Positions 1-6,385 of a stretch of DNA of 40,520 nt are shown one piece after another. Numbering within the stretch: position 1 is the first letter of the stretch; each line of letters starts with the position of its first letter. The stretch lies in assembly GCA_024244705.1 (NCBI GenBank), contig JAAEOK010000003.1, positions 1 to 40,520 on the forward strand. The letters run 5' to 3'. The position numbers and the translations under genes are program-made. The notes below the pieces were generated by a model that worked only from the letters and a program-made list of their open reading frames with translations, did not search any database and was not told the origin of the DNA. Origin of the DNA: Alphaproteobacteria bacterium. Its GTDB lineage: Bacteria; Pseudomonadota; Alphaproteobacteria; JAAEOK01.

Positions 1-33
1 AAGTCCGGCCGCACCAAAATCGTCTCGAAGTGA
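1..33 (+). CDS. C-terminal tail of an unidentified gene (cut by window edge)
   Basis: The first eleven codons read in frame 1 as KSGRTKIVSK followed by TGA. A Shine-Dalgarno-like GGAG at 38-41 and an ATG at 47 follow directly, so this looks like the end of an upstream gene in a plus-strand operon. Ten residues are too few to name a family. Confidence 0.3.
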   Translation, partial: KSGRTKIVSK

Positions 34-46
34 AACCGGAGAACCC

Positions 47-166
47 ATGGCAAACCTCCATCCGTTTGCCATCTTGAATCAGAAAAACACCGTTCCGGAA
101 AGCCCCTATATGAGTCCCACTCACAGAGACTTGGTATTAGTTGGAATTCCAAGCCGCAAACATTGA
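47..166 (+). pseudogene. possible 5' remnant of a plus-strand gene, 39 codons
   Basis: An ATG at 47, preceded by GGAG at a fair distance and only 13 bases after the previous stop, opens a 39-codon frame starting MANLHPFAILNQ and ending at a TGA at 164-166. Spacing and ribosome site suggest a genuine start of a second operon gene. The frame runs into the 3' end of the minus-strand gene at 121-642, so the two overlap tail to tail. My reading is that a rearrangement near base 110-120 cut both genes. I recognise no family. It could equally be a chance frame. Confidence 0.25.
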
Positions 167-642
167 TCGATAGTAAAATCGATGAGAAAGGATTTAATAA
201 AGCTGCAACTAATGTCGCTAATTCGATCCTTAGAGACGCCATTGACGTAGAATTGGATTTCTTCGAAGTGTCGAAATCCTCTATTCGTGTAATGTGGAAT
301 GTTCTTGAACAGCGAAAGAATTTCCACCGCCTTCTCTCGCCCTAAGCGCTTTCCCCGACGATTGGCGGACGAGCCTAGCCCTACTTCGTCGCACTCAGAT
401 GCGGCGATCAAGATGGCAATCGCTTTTTCCTCTTCACCCTGCCTTTGCAAGTAGCCGAGGTGGTTGAATGCATTAATTAGCGCGGTATGCAACGCCTGAT
501 CCTGTTGGGAAGGTGACCGCCACAGCATGAACGGATCAAGATAGAGTGGAATATCCTCGTCCAAAAACGGGATAGGGAAATCCAGCTCCGACTGTGAGAG
601 AAGAATTCCGTAGTAATCGGTAAGCCGCGGTCGGATAAGCAA
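121..642 (-). pseudogene. truncated unknown protein, TTG start
   Basis: The frame encodes 173 residues beginning (TTG) LIRPRLTDYYGILLS, with a DEDIPLYLDPFMLW block near residues 28-41 and KDRISDISCSFIKSFL near 137-152. From memory this matches a widespread bacterial family of unknown function whose members continue well past this point, so the protein appears to lose its C-terminal part: it ends in TNTKSL close to the presumed junction near base 120. Codon use is visibly more AT-rich than in genes after 2397, which fits a transferred segment. No catalytic motif is evident. It may be intact but short; aligning it with full-length relatives would decide. Confidence 0.5.
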
Positions 643-934
643 ATTCGAACACCTAATGACGTCCCGATACGTTGACCAAACCTAGGGACATTGCGGATCG
701 ATGCAATCGAAAACCCGCCACGAACTCTGCAAAGTTGTGAAAATCAAAAAATACTGGCGGCGCAACTCGAATGACACAGGCAAGAGAAAATTCTGTCGCA
801 GAATGAGCGTGATTTCGTAAGTCATGCTCCGCGTCGCGATTAATTCTAAGCGTTAGAGCACGCTAGGATTAGGGTCTCATTTGGGTTGAATGCGAGATCT
901 GGAATCGCCCATCCCCCGGCGACCGCAACCGTCA
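643..934. other. intergenic, AT-richer, no gene seen
   Basis: I find no coding frame with family resemblance here. The segment is less GC-rich than the rest of the window. It holds one copy (852-868) of a 17-base imperfect repeat whose partner is at 1125-1141. The right edge passes into the duplicated upstream region of the C1-peptidase gene at about 935. Confidence 0.5.
852..868 (+). repeat. 17-base imperfect direct repeat, copy 1
   Basis: GTTAGAGCACGCTAGGA here matches GTTAAAGCACGCTAGAA at 1125-1141 at 15 of 17 positions. The pair brackets the truncated peptidase-gene copy. It could be a recombination footprint, or part of the dispersed intergenic repeats that often begin with AGAGCA in alphaproteobacteria. 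Confidence 0.4.
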
Positions 935-1100
935 ACCGTGGTATAGCCGCTTCCGCTGGTGGTGAGCGTGACGGGGTCGTGAGCAGAGCGGCGTGCAACT
1001 ATGAGCGACGACAATCAAGAACATGTCTGCGAGGGCGTCACCAGGGACCGCCTCGACCTGCGCGACCTGATGCACGGGGGCAGCCTTCGCGAGTTGCCGA
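935..1100 (+). repeat. degenerate duplicate of the upstream region and 5' end of the C1-peptidase gene
   Basis: This block aligns without gaps to about 2331-2496. Both copies share an ACCGTG-TATAG stretch (936-947 here, 2330-2341 there), a similar 50-base leader, an ATG, and the first 33 codons. Over the 99 coding bases I count about 15 differences, so roughly 85 percent identity. The ribosome site is degraded here: GGAGGGG in the intact copy reads AGAGCGG. Similarity stops abruptly after the codons for ELP. Confidence 0.85.
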
Positions 1101-1129
1101 CGCATTCTTCGAGATTGGGTCGTTGTTAA
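1001..1129 (+). pseudogene. truncated C1-peptidase gene copy (first 33 codons, then unrelated tail)
   Basis: The frame opens MSDDNQEHVCEGVT and follows the N-terminus of the protein encoded at 2397-4289 (MSDDNQERVYEGVT) through the residues ELP. It then diverges into nine unrelated residues and stops at TAA 1127-1129. The catalytic Cys, His and Asn regions are absent, so it cannot be a peptidase. The stop lies inside the second 17-base direct repeat. It is best read as the stump left by a duplication or by an insertion and deletion event. Confidence 0.8.
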
Positions 1130-1141
1130 AGCACGCTAGAA
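1125..1141 (+). repeat. 17-base imperfect direct repeat, copy 2
   Basis: GTTAAAGCACGCTAGAA is the partner of the element at 852-868, in the same orientation, 273 bases apart start to start. It overlaps the stop codon of the truncated peptidase copy. Confidence 0.4.
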
Positions 1142-1180
1142 GAGCCAATCATCACCGAATAACACCTAACACAAATGGGC

Positions 1181-2191
1181 CTAAGTTGTCCTTCTTACCT
1201 CCCCGGTGATCAAATCTAACTGCTCGTTCAGCCAAGATTGGCGCTCACGCTCATGTCCGTGCCACCACGTCCCGATTTCTTCCATATTGACGGCAGGAAT
1301 GACCGGCTTTTCTAAGTTTTCGAATTGGTTGAATTGTGGTGTCGGAACCACTCCGCCAAGTGCACAATCATAGAGAATGCTGGACCCGATAGCGGTCGCA
1401 ATCCTGATAACAACACGTTGCGCATCCGCAATTTCGTCGAGTGACAAGCCAAGCCGGTCCAGAGGTTCAATATCGCGTGAAATCGCGTCAGCAGCATGGC
1501 CAATATATTTGTTTCGATAAGTGCGCAACTTGCGCAATATCGGCAAGTCGAACCACGCATCGACGTTCACGAACACTTCTTCGTGGATGAGATCTGTTCG
1601 TGTTCTATTCTCGGCTACAATGCCTGAAAGCTTGTCGAAGGCATTGTGCACTCTCTCCGACATGCCCCAGGCGTCTGGCCCTCTAGTAGCGACCCATCTC
1701 GCCTTGCCGCGCTCTTTGGGAGCCAGACTTTCAAAATACGCTTGTCCAGCCGCAGCATAATCATATGGTAGACCATCGTATGCCACGAAATTTTCGCGCG
1801 TTAGTAGGCGGCGATGTTCTCTGATATCGTCGAGCAAACGCCGCAGTGAAATAACGCCTTTCTTAGGATCATTGTTTGATCTATCGGTGATTTTGCAGAG
1901 GTCGAGAACCTGGGTTGATACATACCCACGATCCACAAGCTCGCCGAACATGCCGTTGACTGCAGCAGTGGGTTCATTTGCGGACGCAAAGCGGCGTGCT
2001 TCATTAAGTGAGCGGTACGCCGCATCATTCCACATTATCGCGTGAATTTGGCCCCAGATATTGTGGTGGACATCGCGTTCGAGCCAGCTTTTCCATTCTG
2101 AACGTTTTGCTCGAAACTCAGTGAGCAACGCTTTATCGCTGACGCTGCACTGATCAACTTCATACTGATACTCTTTATTCGCTGGTCGCAT
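1181..2191 (-). CDS. HEPN/AbiU2-like protein, possible RNase or abortive-infection factor
   Basis: The gene encodes 336 residues, with ATG at 2191 and a clear GGAGG six bases upstream. Near the C-terminal third is LRTYRNKYIGHA, containing R226-x5-H232, which fits the R-x4-6-H signature of HEPN ribonuclease domains. The helical text around it (a CKITDR block near 100-104 and LRRLLDDI near 117-124) resembles the AbiU2 branch as I remember it. HEPN proteins are commonly toxins or phage-defence RNases. No antitoxin or nucleotidyltransferase partner is adjacent. The gene is noticeably less GC-rich than its neighbours and sits between the two copies of the peptidase leader, which suggests transfer. 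Family placement is inference; cellular role unknown. Confidence 0.55.
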   Translation of the reverse strand: MRPANKEYQYEVDQCSVSDKALLTEFRAKRSEWKSWLERDVHHNIWGQIHAIMWNDAAYRSLNEARRFASANEPTAAVNGMFGELVDRGYVSTQVLDLCKITDRSNNDPKKGVISLRRLLDDIREHRRLLTRENFVAYDGLPYDYAAAGQAYFESLAPKERGKARWVATRGPDAWGMSERVHNAFDKLSGIVAENRTRTDLIHEEVFVNVDAWFDLPILRKLRTYRNKYIGHAADAISRDIEPLDRLGLSLDEIADAQRVVIRIATAIGSSILYDCALGGVVPTPQFNQFENLEKPVIPAVNMEEIGTWWHGHERERQSWLNEQLDLITGEVRRTT

Positions 2192-2329
2192 TCTTGCCTC
2201 CGCGGCCCCTCGCCGAATTCTTGCTTCCCGCTATGGTTAAACCATCCGCCAATAAGGCGCGCAATGATTAGGGGCCGAGGATTGAAGGTAGACATGGATC
2301 AAGCAAGATGGCCAGTGGGCGCGGCCGCC

Positions 2330-2496
2330 TACCGTGCTATAGTCGCTTTTGCCGGTGGTGGGCGCGACGGGGTCGTAAGCGGAGGGGCAGACGACCATGA
2401 GCGACGACAACCAAGAACGGGTCTATGAGGGCGTCACCAAGGACCCTCTCGACCTCCGCGACCTGATGTACGAAGGCAGCCTGAGCGAGCTGCCGT
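2330..2496 (+). repeat. intact copy of the duplicated leader and 5' end of the C1-peptidase gene
   Basis: This is the counterpart of the degenerate copy at about 935-1100. It contains the leader, GGAGGGG at 2381-2387 and the first 33 codons of the peptidase-hydrolase gene. Because the leader is duplicated along with the coding start, the promoter is probably inside it, although I cannot point to a convincing -35/-10 pair. Confidence 0.8.
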
Positions 2497-4289
2497 TCGA
2501 GATCGACAACCGCAGCCGGGTACCCATCGTGCTCGACCAGGGCAAGGAGGGAGCCTGCACCGGCTTCGGCCTCGCCGCCGTGGTCAACTTCCTGTTCTAC
2601 AACCGGTCCGATATCGACGACACGCGGCGCCAGGAGCTGCGCAAGAAGAACAACGGCGTCAGCGCGCGCATGCTCTACGAGATGGCCAAGCGCTACGACG
2701 AATGGGAGGGCGAGAACTACAGCGGCTCGAGCATCCGCGGCGCGATGAAGGGCTGGCTGCGGCACGGCGTCTGCTCGTGGGGCGGGTGGCCCTACGACGA
2801 GCGCGATCCCGGGCGGCTGACCCCCGAGCGCCAGTTCGCGGCGTTGCGCCGACCGCTCGGCGCCTATCTGCGGGTCCGCCACCTCCACCTCAACCAGATG
2901 CACAGCGCGCTCAACGAGGCCGGCATCCTCTATGCCAGCGCGTCGGTCCACGAGGGCTGGCGCCAGGTCGACCCCGAGAGCGGGCGGATTCCCTATCGCA
3001 AGCGCCTGATCGGCGGCCATGCCTTCGCCATCGTCGGCTACGACGAGACCGGGTTCTGGGTGCAGAATTCGTGGGGCCCGAAATGGGGACTGAAGGGGTT
3101 CTGCCATATTGACTACGACGACTGGCTGGAGAACGGTTACGATTGCTGGGTCGCCCGGCTCGGCGTGCCGACCGCGAGCCTGGCCATGGAAGCCGGCGCG
3201 GTCGACAGCCGGATCGCCGAGTTCGATTATATCCCCCACGAATCGGTGGTGCTCAGCACGATCCGGCCGCACTTCGTCAATCTCGGCAATGACGGCGCGT
3301 TTTCGGCGACCGGGATTTACGCCACCGAGGCGGCGGACGTCGACAACGTCGTGCTCGCCGGTTTCAAGACGGCGGCGGAGGGCTGGGGCCGGCGGGCGCG
3401 GCTGCTGCTCTATGCCCATGGCGGGTTGAACGACGAAAAGGCGTCGGCGTCGCGCATCGCCAGCCTGCTGCCCTATTTCCTCGCCAACAAGATCTATCCG
3501 ATCCATTTCATGTGGGAATCGGGGCTCGTCGATTCGATCCGCGGCATCGTCCAGGACGCCTTCCGCCGCGGCCGCTTCGAAGGCTGGCGCGACGACTTCA
3601 AGGACCGCTTTCAGGATTTGGTCGACGAAGCGGTGGAACTGGGCGCGCGCGGCCTGGGCCGCCCGGTGTGGAGCCAGATGAAGCAGAACGCGGCCGCCGC
3701 CGCGGCCCCCGATGGCGGAGCTCGAGTCACCGCCGAGCGCCTCAAGGCCTGCCTCGACGGCCTCGACCCGGCGCCCGAGCTCCACCTCGTCGGCCACAGC
3801 GCGGGCAGCATCTTCCATGGCCATCTGGTGCCCGCGCTGGCGGCGCTCGGCATCCCGATCAAGAGCCTCACCTTCTATGCCCCGGCCTGCACCACCCAAC
3901 TGTTCAGGGACAAGGTCCTGCCGCATCGCGGGTCGATCGAGCGGCTGACCCTGTTCAACCTGACCGACAAATCGGAACGGGGCGACAGCGTCGGACCGGT
4001 CTACAACAAGAGCCTGCTCTATCTGGTCTCGGAAGCCTTCGAAACCGAGCGCAAGACGCCGCTGCTCGGCATGGAGGCGTTCCTGACCAAGGACCGGGCG
4101 ATCAAGCGCGTGCTCGGCGGGCGCGTGTTCGAGAACGAGAAGGCGGTTGCCTATTCCGTGGGCGACGCCGACACGATCGCCGTGGCCGCGCAGAGCACCA
4201 CCCACGGCGGCTTCGACAACGACGAGGATACCTTGAACGCGACCCTGCGCATCGTCAGCGGCAAGAGCCGCCTCGACCGCAAGTTTTAG
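2397..4289 (+). CDS. C1-family (papain-like) peptidase fused to an alpha/beta hydrolase
   Basis: The protein is 630 residues long with no signal peptide, so it is probably cytoplasmic. The N-terminal half has the papain layout: Q48 and C54 in LDQGKEGACTGF, H208 in GGHAFAIVGY, and N224 in VQNSWGPKWG. After residue about 330 a second domain begins with RLLLYAHGGLN and carries GHSAG at 466-470 (nucleophile S468). H603 in THGGFDND is a plausible catalytic His. Neither half is truncated. ATG 2397 has GGAGGGG upstream, and the duplicated 5' end of the gene begins at the same ATG. It ends 14 bases from a convergent gene. The peptidase call is secure. The hydrolase call rests on fold motifs, and substrates are unknown. 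The two-enzyme architecture could suit a toxic effector or a processing enzyme. Confidence 0.88.
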   Translation: MSDDNQERVYEGVTKDPLDLRDLMYEGSLSELPFEIDNRSRVPIVLDQGKEGACTGFGLAAVVNFLFYNRSDIDDTRRQELRKKNNGVSARMLYEMAKRYDEWEGENYSGSSIRGAMKGWLRHGVCSWGGWPYDERDPGRLTPERQFAALRRPLGAYLRVRHLHLNQMHSALNEAGILYASASVHEGWRQVDPESGRIPYRKRLIGGHAFAIVGYDETGFWVQNSWGPKWGLKGFCHIDYDDWLENGYDCWVARLGVPTASLAMEAGAVDSRIAEFDYIPHESVVLSTIRPHFVNLGNDGAFSATGIYATEAADVDNVVLAGFKTAAEGWGRRARLLLYAHGGLNDEKASASRIASLLPYFLANKIYPIHFMWESGLVDSIRGIVQDAFRRGRFEGWRDDFKDRFQDLVDEAVELGARGLGRPVWSQMKQNAAAAAAPDGGARVTAERLKACLDGLDPAPELHLVGHSAGSIFHGHLVPALAALGIPIKSLTFYAPACTTQLFRDKVLPHRGSIERLTLFNLTDKSERGDSVGPVYNKSLLYLVSEAFETERKTPLLGMEAFLTKDRAIKRVLGGRVFENEKAVAYSVGDADTIAVAAQSTTHGGFDNDEDTLNATLRIVSGKSRLDRKF

Positions 4290-4303
4290 GCGCCGTCCCG
4301 GTT

Positions 4304-6385
4304 TCAGTCCTCGGCGCGGGTGCACCAGGCGCGCCAGGCCGTACGCACGGCGCCCTCGAAACGGCGCGCGAAGCCGGGCCCGGCGGTCAACGGAGAGCGG
4401 TCGAGCCGTTCGCGCATGGTACGGCGCAGCTCGGCGAGCCTTTCCGGCGCGGCGGCCAACTCCGCCGCCCGGCGGGCCAGATCGGGGCCGTCCCGGCACA
4501 CCAGCTCCGGCAAACCGGCGGCGGTGAGGATCGAGGCGCCGACCCGCGACACATGCGCCGCGCCGGCAACGGTCAGCACCGGCACCCCCATCCACAACGC
4601 TTCGCAGGTCGTCGTGGTGCCGTTGTAGGGCGTCGGGTCGAGGGCGATATCGATGTCGCCGTAGGCGGCCAGATGGGTCCGCGGCTCGTCGCCGCCGGCA
4701 CGCAGGTCGAGCCGCTCCGCGTCGATCCCATGATCGGCGAAACGCGCGATCAAAGACCGGCGCACCTCGGGCGCCTTGAGGAAGCCGAATTTCACCACCA
4801 GGCGCGCCGCGGGCACCGCGCCCAGCACCGCCGACCACAGCGCGATGGTGGTCTCGCTCAGCTTCATCGTGTTGTTGAACGAGCCGAAGGTGGGAGAACC
4901 GGCGGCGGCCATCGCCGGCGGCGCGATCGGCGGCGCGTCGGCGCGCGGGCGGTAGCAGAGGAAACAGGGCTCGAGCCGCAGCAGGGTCTCGCTATGCCAC
5001 GCCTCTGTGGCACCGGGCGGGTCGGCGACGGCGTCGGTCAGCCGGTAGTCCATCGTCGTCAGCCCGGTGGTCGCCGGATAGCCGAGATAGGCGATCTGTA
5101 CCGGCGCCGCGCGCGCGGCGAAGACCAGGGCGCGGTTGCCCACGGTCCGCCCCGACAGATCGACCAGCACGTCGATGCCGAGGCCGCGGATCAGTTCGAC
5201 GATTTCGGCATCGGCGGCCCCGGCGATGTTGTGCCAACCATCGGCCAACGCCTGGAGGCGGCGCGTGGTCTCGTCGCCACCGGTGCCGGAATCGAAGCAG
5301 GTGATCTCGATTGCCGCGCCATCATGGGCCTCGAGCAACGGCTCGAGGAAGTAGGTCACCGAGTGGGTGCGCAGATCGGCGGAGACCAGGCCGACCTTGA
5401 GCCGGCGGTCCGGGTCGGGCGGGTTGGCGAATGGCGGCGCCGCGGCGGCGTATCGGTCGGCATGACGCCGGGCCCAGGCCCGGTGAGCGTCGGCGACGTC
5501 CCGCGGCGTCGCCCGGTCGTCATAGAGCAGCGCCATGTTGGCGTTGGATTCGGCGACCGAATCCCGCGGTTGCAACGTTGCCGCGCGGCCGAAGGCGTCG
5601 ATCGCCAGGGCGATGTTGCCGCGGTTCAGCTCCACCATGCCGAGACCGCGATAGGCGGCGGCGTCGCGGGGATCGATCGCGACCAGCTTGCGCAGCGTCC
5701 GCTCGGCCTCGTCGAGGCGCTGAAGTTGCCGCAGGGTCTTGGCATGTATGTGGAGCAGGTCGCGGTCGTCCGGCGCCGCCGCGCGCGCGCGATCGAGTAC
5801 TCGCTCGGCATCGTCGAACCGCCCGGAGACGATCAGGGCGCGGGCGTAATCGGCCTGCACGTCGGGCGCGGCGGGAGCCCGGGCGGCGGCCTTCTCGGCG
5901 CGAGCCAGGCCGTCCGCGACGGCGCCGGTCTCGGCCAACAGGCGGCCGGTCCGCGCTTCCAGGAACGGCGCGTCCGGTTCGCCATCGAGGGCGCCCTGGT
6001 AACAGCGAAGGGCAGCGGTCTTGGCACTATTCTGCAAAAAAATATCGGCGGCCTGACGGCATACGCCCGCGTCCTCGGGATCGACGCCGACCGCCGCTTC
6101 GCACGCCGCGACGGCTTGCTCCGATCGGCCGGCCGCGCTCAGGCATCCGGCGTACATCAGCCAGGCGTTCGTGTTCCTGGGCTCGATCGCCAGCGCCCGC
6201 TCCAGGGGATGCAACGCCTCCTCGGGACGATTCTCGGCGCGGGCCACGACACCGAGCAGATAGAGCACCGTCACATTGTTGGGATGGTCGCGAAACAGAT
6301 CGCGCAGGAGTTCCTCGGCCTCGCCCCAGGCGGCTCGGCGCAGGCGCTCATGGACGCCGCCCAGGCGTTGCTGCAAATCGTTCAC
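4304..6385 (-). CDS. TPR-repeat O-GlcNAc transferase-like glycosyltransferase (GT41, SPINDLY type), copy 2
   Basis: Residues about 10-290 are a run of TPR helices. The rest is a GT41 catalytic region: THSVTYFLEP (His 341), PVQIAYLGYP, FGSFNN, and GTTTTCEALWMG at about 589-600. The family transfers a sugar from a nucleotide sugar to Ser/Thr or other protein targets. I chose GTG 6385 because it overlaps the upstream stop as GTGA and aligns residue for residue with the start of the paralogue; an in-frame GTG at 6424 would add 13 residues. Where the paralogue has VDLAGHT, this copy has VDLSGRT, so a usually conserved His is Arg (residue about 413). It may be active with altered specificity, or impaired. 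Confidence 0.88.
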   Translation of the reverse strand: MNDLQQRLGGVHERLRRAAWGEAEELLRDLFRDHPNNVTVLYLLGVVARAENRPEEALHPLERALAIEPRNTNAWLMYAGCLSAAGRSEQAVAACEAAVGVDPEDAGVCRQAADIFLQNSAKTAALRCYQGALDGEPDAPFLEARTGRLLAETGAVADGLARAEKAAARAPAAPDVQADYARALIVSGRFDDAERVLDRARAAAPDDRDLLHIHAKTLRQLQRLDEAERTLRKLVAIDPRDAAAYRGLGMVELNRGNIALAIDAFGRAATLQPRDSVAESNANMALLYDDRATPRDVADAHRAWARRHADRYAAAAPPFANPPDPDRRLKVGLVSADLRTHSVTYFLEPLLEAHDGAAIEITCFDSGTGGDETTRRLQALADGWHNIAGAADAEIVELIRGLGIDVLVDLSGRTVGNRALVFAARAAPVQIAYLGYPATTGLTTMDYRLTDAVADPPGATEAWHSETLLRLEPCFLCYRPRADAPPIAPPAMAAAGSPTFGSFNNTMKLSETTIALWSAVLGAVPAARLVVKFGFLKAPEVRRSLIARFADHGIDAERLDLRAGGDEPRTHLAAYGDIDIALDPTPYNGTTTTCEALWMGVPVLTVAGAAHVSRVGASILTAAGLPELVCRDGPDLARRAAELAAAPERLAELRRTMRERLDRSPLTAGPGFARRFEGAVRTAWRAWCTRAED

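Noticed and set aside
886-1209. 107-codon plus-strand frame across the truncated duplicate
   Set aside because: It reads the duplicated block in the wrong frame; the frame matching the peptidase starts at 1001.
935-2496. Interpretation of the duplicated leader and HEPN-like gene as an insertion sequence or composite transposon
   Set aside because: No transposase, terminal inverted repeats or short target duplications could be seen; the flanking similarity is a diverged gene start, not an IS end.
2337-4838. Very long open frame on the minus strand (833 codons)
   Set aside because: It is antisense to the peptidase-hydrolase gene and part of a GT41 gene, and its Arg/Ala/Gly-rich translation has no family features. 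It arises from high GC content.
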